This document shows, one piece after another, positions 23,343 to 31,869 of a stretch of 64,000 nucleotides of DNA. This DNA is from Fen-1308 sp035319125 (GTDB lineage: Bacteria; Nitrospirota; Thermodesulfovibrionia; Thermodesulfovibrionales; Dissulfurispiraceae). The stretch is from positions 1 to 64,000 of the forward strand of contig DATHDG010000006.1 in the NCBI GenBank assembly GCA_035319125.1, read 5' to 3'. How positions within the stretch are numbered: position 1 is the stretch's first letter; the number at the start of each line of letters is the position of its first letter. The translations under genes were made by a program, and so were the position numbers. The notes under the pieces were generated by a model that ran no database searches, was not told the origin of the DNA, and saw only the letters and a program-made list of their open reading frames with translations.

Positions 23343-23849
23343 TTATGCAGGCTCTTTCGCCAGTTCCTGTGCATATTGTTGTCTTTTCAGTTCAGAAGCC
23401 TCTTCTGCGGACATCCATCTCAGCGCGTGGGCTGTGCACTTGGTGACACAAGCGGGCTTAAGGCCTTTGTCGATTCTGTCTTTGCAGTAATCACACTTTA
23501 CTGCCTTGCCGCTGTTTCTATCCCACTGCGGGACACCCCATGGACAGGCCGTAATGCATGATTTGCAGCCGACACATAGTGAACTGTCTATAAATACTAT
23601 CCCGTCTTTTGCCCTTTTCTGCATTGCACCCGTAGGACAAGCAGATACACACCAGGGTTTCTCGCAATGGAAACAGGGCATAAAGACAAAATTGAGCCGG
23701 GGAATCCCCCTCACATGTTTTGGTCCTACCTGGATTATTCTGCAGAAACGAGGCCCGATTGCCAGGCAATTTTTTGTCTTGCAATGCACCTCACAGGCGT
23801 AACAGCCAATGCACCTTTTTTGATCCTGATATATGTAATAAATGCTCAT
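23343..23849 (-). CDS. Four-cluster [4Fe-4S] ferredoxin subunit (PsrB/HycB-like)
   Basis: This 168-residue protein has sixteen Cys in the classic four-cluster spacing of DmsB/PsrB/HycB electron-transfer subunits (CIGCYACEVHC, CFHCEKPWCVSACP, CVGCKSCITACPWG, CDYC ... CVTKC). The C-x2-C-x11-C-x3-C pattern of the last group is present. These subunits carry electrons from the molybdopterin subunit to a partner. No signal peptide is seen and no membrane anchor (PsrC type) is present in the operon, so the complex should be cytoplasmic. It lies 10 bp downstream of the molybdopterin subunit gene. Confidence 0.92.
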   Translation of the reverse strand: MSIYYIYQDQKRCIGCYACEVHCKTKNCLAIGPRFCRIIQVGPKHVRGIPRLNFVFMPCFHCEKPWCVSACPTGAMQKRAKDGIVFIDSSLCVGCKSCITACPWGVPQWDRNSGKAVKCDYCKDRIDKGLKPACVTKCTAHALRWMSAEEASELKRQQYAQELAKEPA

Positions 23850-23859
23850 TGTTGTCTCC

Positions 23860-25941
23860 TTAAGCCTTCTTTACCCTCACCATGCACTCGAGGTATGCGA
23901 CTCCGCCGCCAACAGGATCTACGGTTTCGAGCAAGCCTTTCTGGAATCTGGTGTCCCGCAACCCTTTTTTGAAAGAGCGAGTTTTCAGCGGTATTTCGCT
24001 GCCGAATCCATGGAGCATGAAGACAGCCTCCGGATGAATGAATGGCGTGACATGCGCTTTGATAACTCCGTTGTATCCATCAGTACTCACCTCCACCTTG
24101 TCGCCATCCCGGATCCCGATTTTATCAGCCTCTCCTGAGTTAAGCCAGAGGGTATTTTCGGAGATGATCTCATTGAGGTAGGGATTGTTTTGGGACTGGG
24201 CGTGCGCATGGACAGCTGTCCTTCCAAAGGTAAGCCGGAAGTACCCATCGCCCGGTTTTTGTGGCGACAGGTATGGGACGAAAGAAGCAAATCCAGCCTT
24301 TTCGAGCTTTGGCGAGATCAATTCTATCTTGCCGGATTCGGTTGTAAACTTCACCGCATCCCTGGGCATCATGATGGGGTCTTTTGCAAGGCTGACAAAG
24401 CCTTTTGCCTCGAAATCTTCAATTTTCACGCCTGTGGGGCCGAGCTGATAATTCCATATTTCTTCTATGCGCCTGAATGGGAAATAACGCCCCGCGCCCA
24501 TCCGTTCAGCAAGAACAGCGAATATCTCCCATGCCGGCTTGCTGTCATAGCGCGGTTCGATTGACTGCCTGCGCATGATGAACCCAGGCTTTGGTCCCTT
24601 CTGGGTTGCGATTATGTTTGAACGTTCAAGGTATGTCGCCTCCGGAAGTATGACATCGGCGTACCATGCCGACTCGCTGTAGTTCACGTCGATCGCAACG
24701 AAGAGATCGAGATTGTCGAGCACTCTTCTTTGTTCGTCGGGGTCCGGTAAGGCTGCCACAGGATCAAAGCGATAGGCTATGAAAGCCTTGACAGGATAGG
24801 GTTCTCCTGTCCTGATGGCTTTGTATAGATTAACCATGTGCCCGGTTCCGAGTGATTTATTCTTCATCAGCGAGTCTACGATCCTTGCTTCAACGTCAGG
24901 GATATCGGCACCCAGCGATTTCAGGCCTTTTCGCCCGGCATCTTTTGGCCCCTTTGCAATAATGAGGCCGCCTTTCGTTTCGACACTTCCCAAGAGAGCA
25001 TTCAGGATATATAGCATGCGGCTGGCATAAAAAGAATCGATGTATCGCGACAGCATCCAGCCGCCGTGAAATATTGCATTGGGCTTTGCTGCAGCCGCTT
25101 CGCGTGCGACTGAATAAATCTCATGCGCTGCTATTCCAGTTTCCTTTTCAGCCCATTCCGGAGTGTAAGGAGATACGAATGCCTCCAGTTCGGCCAACCC
25201 TGAAAGATAACGGCCGACATATTCAGTGTCTAAGAGGCGCTCCTTGATTATAACGTTTGCCAGCGCCAGAAGCATTGCATAGTCCGTTCCCGGCCTTATG
25301 GTCAGAAACCGGTCAGCCTTTGATGCGGTTACCGTAGCCCTGATGTCAACGTAAACGAGCTTCCCGCCTTTCTCCATACCATTTAGGACATTATTTACTT
25401 CCTTGACCTGGAGAGACTCGAATATGTTACGTCCAAAAAGCACTATATATTTTGCATTTGCAAAATCGTAACCAATGTCACCACGTCCATATCCGAAAAG
25501 GGACTGGCATGCCATATTTACATTTTTTGCGCAGGAATCGTCATGATCAAAGTAGTTGGGAGAGCCTATAGCTTTCAGAAAACTCTTTGTCAGGTCTGTA
25601 AAAGGGCCGCCCCGATCAGCCAGGGCTATAGATTTGGCGCCATAACGCTCTTTTACAATCTTCAATTTTTCAGCTATATAGTCCAGAGCTTCATCCCACG
25701 AGGCTTTTCGCCACAGCCCTGATCCACGGGCCCCTTCACGTATCATAGGATGTTGAGGCCGTTCAGTGTCATACTCAAAAGAAAGACCTGCCGATCCCTT
25801 GGCACAAAGGGCGCCTTCGATGCCCGGCACATAAGGGTTGCCCTCGATCCAGCTTACTATGCCTTTTTCCGTCTCTACTCTTATCGGGCAGCGCACTGCG
25901 CACATCCCGCACATGCTGAATACCGATCTTGTCTCAGTCAT
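23860..25941 (-). CDS. Molybdopterin oxidoreductase catalytic subunit (PhsA/PsrA-type)
   Basis: This 693-residue Mo/W-bisPGD enzyme has an N-terminal [4Fe-4S] motif (C11, C14, C18, C46), the domain start LCAKGSAGL, and RKASWDEALDYIAEKL. HDDSC has Cys137 as the likely metal ligand and His133 close by. The molybdopterin-dinucleotide-binding C-terminus includes TFGRTAVHAHAQSQNN, WLNSGEADKIGIRDGD and a GFG segment. The N-terminal half resembles the thiosulfate/polysulfide reductase (PhsA/PsrA) branch more than formate dehydrogenase. No Tat signal is visible, unlike periplasmic family members. With the ferredoxin, NuoG-like and NuoF/GltD subunits it probably forms a soluble NAD(P)H-linked reductase. 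The true substrate is open, with formate as the main alternative. Confidence 0.85.
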   Translation of the reverse strand: MTETRSVFSMCGMCAVRCPIRVETEKGIVSWIEGNPYVPGIEGALCAKGSAGLSFEYDTERPQHPMIREGARGSGLWRKASWDEALDYIAEKLKIVKERYGAKSIALADRGGPFTDLTKSFLKAIGSPNYFDHDDSCAKNVNMACQSLFGYGRGDIGYDFANAKYIVLFGRNIFESLQVKEVNNVLNGMEKGGKLVYVDIRATVTASKADRFLTIRPGTDYAMLLALANVIIKERLLDTEYVGRYLSGLAELEAFVSPYTPEWAEKETGIAAHEIYSVAREAAAAKPNAIFHGGWMLSRYIDSFYASRMLYILNALLGSVETKGGLIIAKGPKDAGRKGLKSLGADIPDVEARIVDSLMKNKSLGTGHMVNLYKAIRTGEPYPVKAFIAYRFDPVAALPDPDEQRRVLDNLDLFVAIDVNYSESAWYADVILPEATYLERSNIIATQKGPKPGFIMRRQSIEPRYDSKPAWEIFAVLAERMGAGRYFPFRRIEEIWNYQLGPTGVKIEDFEAKGFVSLAKDPIMMPRDAVKFTTESGKIELISPKLEKAGFASFVPYLSPQKPGDGYFRLTFGRTAVHAHAQSQNNPYLNEIISENTLWLNSGEADKIGIRDGDKVEVSTDGYNGVIKAHVTPFIHPEAVFMLHGFGSEIPLKTRSFKKGLRDTRFQKGLLETVDPVGGGVAYLECMVRVKKA

Positions 25942-25989
25942 ACCCTTCCCCTGATCACTTTTCTAGATGTGATGCTTTTTTAAACTTGC

Positions 25990-26030
25990 GATAAAGAGGG
26001 AACAGGTTACAAGCTGCCTGTCCCTCTCAT
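25990..26030 (-). terminator. Terminator between TauE pair and redox operon
   Basis: CCTGTCCCTC (26017-26026) pairs with GAGGGAACAGG (25996-26006), about ten pairs with one bulge. It lies a few bases beyond the stop of the small TauE gene on the minus strand, with a short T-run after the stem. It may separate the exporter genes from the oxidoreductase operon or allow read-through. Confidence 0.5.
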
Positions 26031-26034
26031 TTAA

Positions 26035-26424
26035 TTAATACAGGCCCAGCAGGTTCAGGGCAAGTATCAGGAGTCCCACAACAGCGACGCGCTTTACTGT
26101 AATGGGGCTTATGCGCTTGGCTATCTGAGGGGCAATAAAACCTCCAAGGATAGCCGCAGGGAACATGATCAGGAAAAATGTCAGATCGAAATTCCCAAAC
26201 TGGTAATGGCGCATCGTGCCCATAAGGGTATTGAAGAAAATCGCGAGCAACGAACTGCCGACAACTATATACATTGGGAGACCCAGACCAACTGCCATTA
26301 GCGGAGTCATAAACGGCCCGCCGCCGAACCCGAACATAGACGATACAACTGCAATCAGAAATCCGCCTATTACGCCGAAGACTGTATTAACCTTGAATTC
26401 GTGACCCCAGAATTCTACTATCAT
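26035..26424 (-). CDS. TauE/SafE-family half transporter
   Basis: This 129-residue, very hydrophobic protein has about four membrane helices and the TauE repeat signature GGFLIAVVSSMFGFGGGPFMTPLM near the N-terminus. Full TauE/SafE exporters have two such repeats (about 250 residues), so this is one half. The other half is supplied by the C-terminus of the gene 12 bp upstream. TauE/SafE proteins export sulfite, sulfoacetate or related organosulfur anions. The two should assemble as one transporter in the inner membrane. The ATG is preceded by GGAGGGTGAG, a strong site. Confidence 0.85.
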   Translation of the reverse strand: MIVEFWGHEFKVNTVFGVIGGFLIAVVSSMFGFGGGPFMTPLMAVGLGLPMYIVVGSSLLAIFFNTLMGTMRHYQFGNFDLTFFLIMFPAAILGGFIAPQIAKRISPITVKRVAVVGLLILALNLLGLY

Positions 26425-26436
26425 CTCACCCTCCTA

Positions 26437-27696
26437 TTAGCCTTTTGCCTTTGCTGATTCTTCGGCTTTTTTCCTGAATTCCTTAAGAATGGCCTGTTCC
26501 TTTTTGTTCTTTGACAGATAAGCTGGTGTAGTCTGCCAGAACATGAGCGCCGCAAGGATAATTAGTATCCAGCCGAAAACGAACTTGTACTGATCAAGAG
26601 TGATAAGTTCGGTCAACTTCGGGCCGATAAAACCTCCGACAACCATGCCCATGCCTATGGTGATTCCCAGCTTCCAGTTGATAAATTTGATTTTGGAGTA
26701 GTTGTATATTCCGCTGCCCTGGGAAAAGAGCACCGTCGGCATGACAGTGCCGGCTACAACAGTGTGCGGCAATGGCCACCATGAGACAAGCAGTGGATTA
26801 AGGATAAAACCTCCTCCGGCGCCCATCAACACGCCGAAGATTGAAATGGCGAGAGTGAGGAGAAATGGCCATACCAGATTCAGGCTGGTGCCTGCATTGC
26901 TGAGGTAGATGTTCGGGAAGTGTATATTATTCTCAAAAGTCACCGGCTGGCTTTTGACACCTTTGTCCACTACTGCGACTATTGAATATTTGCCCGGAGC
27001 GAGGCCTTCCCTGATCTTTACTGAAGCCTTGTATGTTCCATCAGGATTGACGTCAACATCTGCACCTATTACCTTGTCGACAGATCGGAAGCGGGCTTTC
27101 ACCAGTTGCATCGATCTTTTCTTGTTCTCTTTATCGTCCATCTGTGGGAGAAGATCGCCGCGAGATCCGATAATGCTGCCTATCAATGTGGCCTGGTACC
27201 TGTCGATTTTGGCCTTGGCGGGCACAGAGTATGAGATGTCTGCACCTATGTCTTTAAGCGCCTTGGAATAGCTCCAGTTCTTTCCTTCTTTTTTGATTCC
27301 CTCAAGAATTTCCTTTTTATCCTTAGGCGCGAATATCTTGTAGTATGCCGGCATGTTTTCGGTCATATACAGGATGTAGGGCCTTTTGCCTGTTTCTTTG
27401 TCGACATCTGCATCAAAACGCGAAGCACGCACTACATCGGCTGACCACACCTCCAGATAGACGGGTTTGCCGGCCGGTGCCGTACCGGTCACAGTTATTG
27501 TGCCGCCATTGTCCAGAGTTGTCTTATCGATGGCGATGGTCGGCATCATTGCCGGCGTTGCCGTATCCGTTTTCTGGTCCTTGTTTACATCTGCCGGAAC
27601 CTGGTCCGCAGCTTTTTCAGCGAATGCGCCGCCCTGCCACATCATAAATATTGTCGCGCTGAGCGCAATCAGCAATGATGCCCAAAAACGCTTCAT
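26437..27696 (-). CDS. TauE/SafE-family transporter half with large periplasmic domain
   Basis: This 419-residue protein has a signal or first helix (1-26) and a periplasmic region of about 230 residues. That region opens with an Ig-like module (TIAIDKTTLDNGGTITVTG) and includes IREGLAPGKYSIVAVVD. A TauE half of about four helices follows (about 275-385; FGVLMGAGGGFILNPLL is the repeat signature). The tail is a Lys/Ala/Glu-rich cytoplasmic helix. The TauE domain pairs with the 129-residue half downstream. The periplasmic part could bind substrate or a partner. It starts the operon, with AAGGGGG before the ATG. Sulfite export would fit thiosulfate reduction by the neighbouring enzyme; this link is inferred. 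Confidence 0.82.
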   Translation of the reverse strand: MKRFWASLLIALSATIFMMWQGGAFAEKAADQVPADVNKDQKTDTATPAMMPTIAIDKTTLDNGGTITVTGTAPAGKPVYLEVWSADVVRASRFDADVDKETGKRPYILYMTENMPAYYKIFAPKDKKEILEGIKKEGKNWSYSKALKDIGADISYSVPAKAKIDRYQATLIGSIIGSRGDLLPQMDDKENKKRSMQLVKARFRSVDKVIGADVDVNPDGTYKASVKIREGLAPGKYSIVAVVDKGVKSQPVTFENNIHFPNIYLSNAGTSLNLVWPFLLTLAISIFGVLMGAGGGFILNPLLVSWWPLPHTVVAGTVMPTVLFSQGSGIYNYSKIKFINWKLGITIGMGMVVGGFIGPKLTELITLDQYKFVFGWILIILAALMFWQTTPAYLSKNKKEQAILKEFRKKAEESAKAKG

Positions 27697-27823
27697 ACAA
27701 ATTCCCCCTTTTTATTTGATCAAATCGTCAAAAGATTGCAATAATGATGCCGGAATTGATGATAAGTTGGTTGATTATAAGAGAATGAAATATCAGTAAA
27801 TTCCATTGTAGGAGCTGAATGGA

Positions 27824-27838
27824 CCTGTTCCGAACAGG
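27824..27838. promoter_or_regulatory. Short perfect palindrome upstream of the TauE pair
   Basis: CCTGTTC-C-GAACAGG is a perfect 7-bp inverted repeat with one central base. It lies 128 bp upstream of the tauE-like start and just after the mtfA stop codon. The loop is too short for an RNA hairpin, so an operator for a dimeric repressor is the better reading. No regulator can be named. Confidence 0.3.
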
Positions 27839-27892
27839 ACAATCGCATGATCGTGCTGTGCCAAATGGGACAGTCTGGTGCTGGAGGATCTG

Positions 27893-28705
27893 TTATTCGG
27901 GGCAATGATGATTTGCCCTGCTGAATGGATCCTGGTGATAATACTCGCTGAGAACTCGATAGAGGTCTGGAGCATTTTTTTTAAGAGCAACAGGACGATC
28001 AAAGAACTCCTCAGTTGCAACGGCGAAGAACTCCGCTTCATCTTTTGCTCCATATGAGTCCATAAAGGTCTTTTGACCAAGGTCAGCCAGATGTCTCAAA
28101 CGCTGGAATTCATGCGAACATACTGCAACCCATTCTATCAGCTGGTCTCGATCAAGAATCGGGGTGCCATCGGCAGCTCCATCCAGCATATCAAGTTTGT
28201 GCGCAAACTCATGGTAAACGACGTTATGACCTTGTTCGGGATGTTTGGCGTTACGAAGTACGGCGTCCCAGACAAGAATTACAGGGCCATGAGGAATCGA
28301 CTGGCCTAGAATGGGAATGGAGTTTTCTATGGGATCATATGTATGATCAAAGATGCCGGGATGATATTCCGGAGTCACTACAGTAGAAGGATATACAAGT
28401 ATTGACTGAACATTACGATAATAATCATGCGGTAGCCCCAGTTGCAGAAGACATGCTTGAGCTGCGATGGTAACGCAGATTTCATCGGTGAGATCCAGGC
28501 TGCCGCAACCTTCCCAGTTCTTCTCTTTCAGGAATACATGAATCATGGCTTGAAGCTCTGAACGTTCGGCATCAGACAACATGCAATAGTGAGCCAGGTT
28601 TGCTCGCAGATAGGAGTCCCACTCTGGAGGAAACTGACGTTTTCGAAGCTCGGCACGCCGGTGCTCACGCAACCAATGAAACACAGTACGATTCCTCCTT
28701 ATCAA
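27893..28705 (-). CDS. mtfA: MtfA-type zinc metallopeptidase
   Basis: This 270-residue protein has the M90/MtfA signature: the zinc motif YHEFAHKLDMLDG (H-E-x-x-H, near 165-175) and the downstream AEFFAVATEEFF helix carrying the third ligand Glu. The N-terminal FPPEWDSYLRANL block and ILVYPSTVV are also conserved in the family. In E. coli MtfA binds the Mlc repressor and affects glucose PTS control, and it has aminopeptidase activity. Whether a Mlc system exists here is unknown. The gene stands alone on the minus strand with a good GGAGG-type start region. Confidence 0.92.
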   Translation of the reverse strand: MIRRNRTVFHWLREHRRAELRKRQFPPEWDSYLRANLAHYCMLSDAERSELQAMIHVFLKEKNWEGCGSLDLTDEICVTIAAQACLLQLGLPHDYYRNVQSILVYPSTVVTPEYHPGIFDHTYDPIENSIPILGQSIPHGPVILVWDAVLRNAKHPEQGHNVVYHEFAHKLDMLDGAADGTPILDRDQLIEWVAVCSHEFQRLRHLADLGQKTFMDSYGAKDEAEFFAVATEEFFDRPVALKKNAPDLYRVLSEYYHQDPFSRANHHCPE

Positions 28706-28789
28706 AATAGTCTAGCAGATGAAGGCAACAAATAGACTGATGCGCAAAGAGCCGATGCTGGAAAGAAGGCGTAACCAGGGGGAACGCGT

Positions 28790-29227
28790 TTATTTCTCCA
28801 GGATTAAAGTCACCGGACCATCGTTCACAAGCTCCACATGCATCATGGCACCAAATATGCCGGTTTTCACAGTTAATCCGAATGCACCGAGCTGTGTTAT
28901 AAATCGCTCATAAAGATGGCTGCCTTTTTCAGATGCGGCAGAGTTTGCAAAGTTTGGCCGTCTGCCTTTACGGCAATCTCCCAGTAAAGTAAACTGCGAA
29001 ACCGCAAGAACTTCGCCGCGAATATCACGTACTGATAGATTCATTTTGCCCAGATCATCAGGGAATACTCGCAAATCAACGCATTTTGAGGCCAGGAAGT
29101 CGATATTTTCAGTAGTGTCGTCTTTATGGATTCCGACCAACAGGAGCAGTCCTTTGCCGATGCTGCTGACTTCATTGTCGTCAATAGTCACTCTGGCCTT
29201 GGTTACCCGCTGCAGTACGATCTTCAT
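28790..29227 (-). CDS. dtd: D-aminoacyl-tRNA deacylase
   Basis: This 145-residue protein matches Dtd throughout: MKIVLQRVTKARVTID at the N-terminus, GLLLLVGI, the catalytic-site segment SVRDIRGEVLAVSQFTLLGDCRKGRRPNF (the S-Q-F-T-L motif), and a C-terminal TGIFGAMMHVELVNDGPVTLILE containing the Gly-cisPro-like loop region (N-D-G-P-V-T). The enzyme hydrolyses D-aminoacyl-tRNAs, including glycine mischarged on tRNA-Ala. It is a housekeeping gene in an ordinary setting, 23 bp downstream of a small exported protein gene. Confidence 0.96.
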   Translation of the reverse strand: MKIVLQRVTKARVTIDDNEVSSIGKGLLLLVGIHKDDTTENIDFLASKCVDLRVFPDDLGKMNLSVRDIRGEVLAVSQFTLLGDCRKGRRPNFANSAASEKGSHLYERFITQLGAFGLTVKTGIFGAMMHVELVNDGPVTLILEK

Positions 29228-29250
29228 AATAGATATTTAATTTCAGGCGG

Positions 29251-29583
29251 TCAGATTTTGCCGCACTTTTTTTCAGCGGTGCTTCTGACCTCATTAATGC
29301 TTCGCCGAACTTCGTAGTCAGTGTTAATCCAGAAGTTCAGCAGCTTTAAGGTGATCTCTTTCAATTCAGCGCATCGCTCTGCGCTAAAATCATTGCCATT
29401 AATGATTTCATGGGCTCTGCTAAAAAGCGGTTCAATATTTTGCGGCTCTTTCTTGTTGAGGCCGCTGCTATCCATATGAAATGTTCCAGTTGAATTGGGG
29501 TTCAATTCCCTGTATGCCGATTTTTCTCCTGCAGCCACTTGTGTGGCCATAGCTAATGCCGCCAGTAACACAAGAATTTTCAT
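29251..29583 (-). CDS. Small exported protein of unknown function
   Basis: This unrecognised 110-residue protein starts with a clean signal peptide (MKILVLLAALAMATQVAAGEK, cleavage near residue 19). The mature region is helical and charged and contains two Cys (AERCAELKEI and EKKCGKI) that could form a disulfide. The frame opens at 29604, but the ATG at 29583 has AAGGAG 7 nt upstream and produces the signal peptide, so it is preferred. A TATAAT-like box on the minus strand (29617-29612) may be its promoter. Function is not predicted. Confidence 0.7.
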   Translation of the reverse strand: MKILVLLAALAMATQVAAGEKSAYRELNPNSTGTFHMDSSGLNKKEPQNIEPLFSRAHEIINGNDFSAERCAELKEITLKLLNFWINTDYEVRRSINEVRSTAEKKCGKI

Positions 29584-29758
29584 AAAAATCTCCTTCTCAT
29601 GCAATATCTGTATTATATTGGATAATTATAAGCAATTATCTACCCTTGGTATTAATGTTAGGCAAAAGTCATATAAACATGCCTGTTCGGATAAATTATT
29701 TGAGTCCGATTAAACACTTTATTTCCGTATTAAATAATATTGACAGTAACAAGAGTAT

Positions 29759-29784
29759 ATCTTTACCTTCATGGTAAAGATTTT
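29759..29784 (+). promoter_or_regulatory. Hairpin with T-run in the kup upstream region
   Basis: ATCTTTACC (29759-29767) and GGTAAAGAT (29773-29781) make a perfect 9-bp stem with a 5-nt loop, followed by TTTTG. It lies about 90 bp before kup and 13 bp after a perfect TTGACA (29740-29745). It could be a weak intrinsic terminator, an attenuator of kup, or an operator (an inverted repeat). The AT-rich stem makes termination uncertain. Confidence 0.4.
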
Positions 29785-29868
29785 GTAGAAATGCCGGTTA
29801 TGACTTGCTCAAAGCGCGGAGTTACTCTATCATAATAGCGGCAGCTTCGGTATGCTTGCATTGCATAT

Positions 29869-31737
29869 ATGATCAGCAAACACAAAGATAAGCTTGGTAT
29901 TCTAGTCATCGGTTCTCTGGGAGTTGTATTTGGAGATCTCGGTACGAGTCCTCTGTACACTCTTAGGGTCTGTTTTTCAAGTTTCTTCGCAATTCAGCCA
30001 ACAGCAGAAAATATATTAGGACTCGCCTCACTAATTTTTTGGGCACTGACTTTTGTTGTGAGTACCAAATATGCATTATTCATCTTACGTGCCGATGACG
30101 AGGGCGAGGGCGGTATCTTTGCAATGCTGGCGCTGCTCCATAAAAATATGGGGGCCAAGCTTAGCCGCAATATCATTATGGTAATGTGTTTTGGTTCTGC
30201 ACTGCTTTATGGTGACGGACTAATAACCCCTGTCATATCGGTATTATCTGCCGTAGAAGGACTAGAGGCGGCAACGTCTCAAGCAAAGCCCTTTGTGCTG
30301 CCGCTGACGTGCGTGGTTCTGGTTTCCCTTTTTCTCTTGCAAAGTCATGGTACAGGGAAGATAGGAAAATTCTTTGGTCCTGTCATTCTTATTTGGTTCC
30401 TCTCCATCGGCGCACTTGGAGTAAATGCGATACTGCGTCACCAGGAGATCATTTATGCTGTTAACCCGGAATATGCTATAAATTTTTTTATTAACAACGG
30501 ATGGAAGGGATACATTGTGTTGGGAGCAGTTGTCTTGTGTATCACCGGTTGCGAAGCATTGTATCTTGACATGGGGCATTTCGGACGTAAGGCAATCCGT
30601 GTTTCATGGTATGGACTCGCACTTCCAGCCCTACTTTGCAATTATTTCGGACAAGCTGCATTGGTTTTATCGAATTCGAAGTATGCTCAGGACCCATTTT
30701 ACGGACTTGTACCTCAACAATGGCTCTATCCAATGGTTGGCCTTGCCACATTGGCTACCATCATAGCTTCTCAGGCAATCATCTCAGGTGTTTTCTCTAT
30801 GACCAGGCAGGCGATGCAATTGGGGTATATCCCGCGCATGAGGGTCATTCATACGTCTGAAATGGCTGAAGGGCAGGTCTACATTCCAGTAGTAAACGTC
30901 ATGATGCTTATTGCCGCTGTCGCTTTGGCACTTGGTTTCAAGCAGTCTGAAAATCTCGCTGATGCCTATGGTATTGCGGTTACTGGTGACATGTTCATTA
31001 CCTCAACTATGTTCTTCGTGATTTGCTGGAAGATTTGGCGCTGGAGTCCATGGAAGTCCTTGCCGCTCGTAGCAACTTTCTGGATTATCGACGGATCATT
31101 CTTAAGTTCCTGTCTCCTGAAGTTTTTCTCAGGCGGCTGGTTTCCGATCGCAACGGCACTCTTCATTCTATTGCTTATGATAACTTGGCGGCAGGGGTGG
31201 GACATACTTGCTGACAAGATTTTTGAGATGCAGATGCGAATAGACAACTTCGTAAAGCGTATCGCTGCAGACAAGCCTATACGTCTCCGCGGCACTGCTG
31301 TATTTCTATCCACGTTTCAGACGGAAGTGCCCCCAATGCTTCAGTATCACCTGAATCATATTGGGGCCTTGCATGAGAAAATACTTATATTGTCAATTCT
31401 AACTACAGATGTTCCGGAAGTGCCGGATAATAATAAGCTTGATGTCCGAAATCTGGGGCAGGGAATTTATCGTGTTACAGCTCAGATGGGATTTATGGAA
31501 ACTCCCGACGTACCGGGCCTCCTTAACCTTGCAAGATATAAAATCTCTGATCTGAACTTAGAAAGTACGGTCTATTATCTTGGCAGGATGTCGCTTGTGC
31601 CCGCCAAAGAAAGAGCTATGGACCCAATACGCAGATTTTTATTTTTATTCATGCATCGCAACTCAGTAAGCCCTGTGGTTTATTACAATATACCTCCTGA
31701 TAAGATATTAGAACTGGGAGTGCAGCTGGAGTGGTAG
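29869..31737 (+). CDS. kup: Kup-family low-affinity K+ transporter
   Basis: This 622-residue membrane protein matches Kup/HAK/KUP transporters: ILVIGSLGVVFGDLGTSPLYTLR at the start, GEGGIFAMLALL, ALLYGDGLITPVISVLSAVEGLE, and GYIPRMRVIHTS; about 12 helices are followed by a C-terminal cytosolic domain (about 450-622). Kup imports K+ in symport with H+. The start is an ATG with no clear Shine-Dalgarno. The upstream gap contains a hairpin that might respond to K+ or a second messenger; no known riboswitch was recognised. It is convergent with the TDT transporter gene. Confidence 0.95.
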   Translation: MISKHKDKLGILVIGSLGVVFGDLGTSPLYTLRVCFSSFFAIQPTAENILGLASLIFWALTFVVSTKYALFILRADDEGEGGIFAMLALLHKNMGAKLSRNIIMVMCFGSALLYGDGLITPVISVLSAVEGLEAATSQAKPFVLPLTCVVLVSLFLLQSHGTGKIGKFFGPVILIWFLSIGALGVNAILRHQEIIYAVNPEYAINFFINNGWKGYIVLGAVVLCITGCEALYLDMGHFGRKAIRVSWYGLALPALLCNYFGQAALVLSNSKYAQDPFYGLVPQQWLYPMVGLATLATIIASQAIISGVFSMTRQAMQLGYIPRMRVIHTSEMAEGQVYIPVVNVMMLIAAVALALGFKQSENLADAYGIAVTGDMFITSTMFFVICWKIWRWSPWKSLPLVATFWIIDGSFLSSCLLKFFSGGWFPIATALFILLLMITWRQGWDILADKIFEMQMRIDNFVKRIAADKPIRLRGTAVFLSTFQTEVPPMLQYHLNHIGALHEKILILSILTTDVPEVPDNNKLDVRNLGQGIYRVTAQMGFMETPDVPGLLNLARYKISDLNLESTVYYLGRMSLVPAKERAMDPIRRFLFLFMHRNSVSPVVYYNIPPDKILELGVQLEW

Positions 31738-31869
31738 AGATCGTAAAAAGTTGCGACTTGGCTGTATAACCACTGCTTACAAAAGTGTTTGCGGCTGTGG
31801 GTGTAACGAAATCTCTATCCGTTTTGCTATATATTTTTATCTTCCCAGACTGTTAAAGACTACGCGTAT

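Noticed and set aside
23860..25941. Selenocysteine formate dehydrogenase
   Set aside because: The frame has no in-frame TGA and the ligand position is Cys (137); neighbouring sequence is closer to PhsA/PsrA.
27824..27838. LexA/SOS box
   Set aside because: The site resembles CTGT-N-ACAG but the spacing is 5 nt rather than 8, and the flanking genes are not SOS genes.
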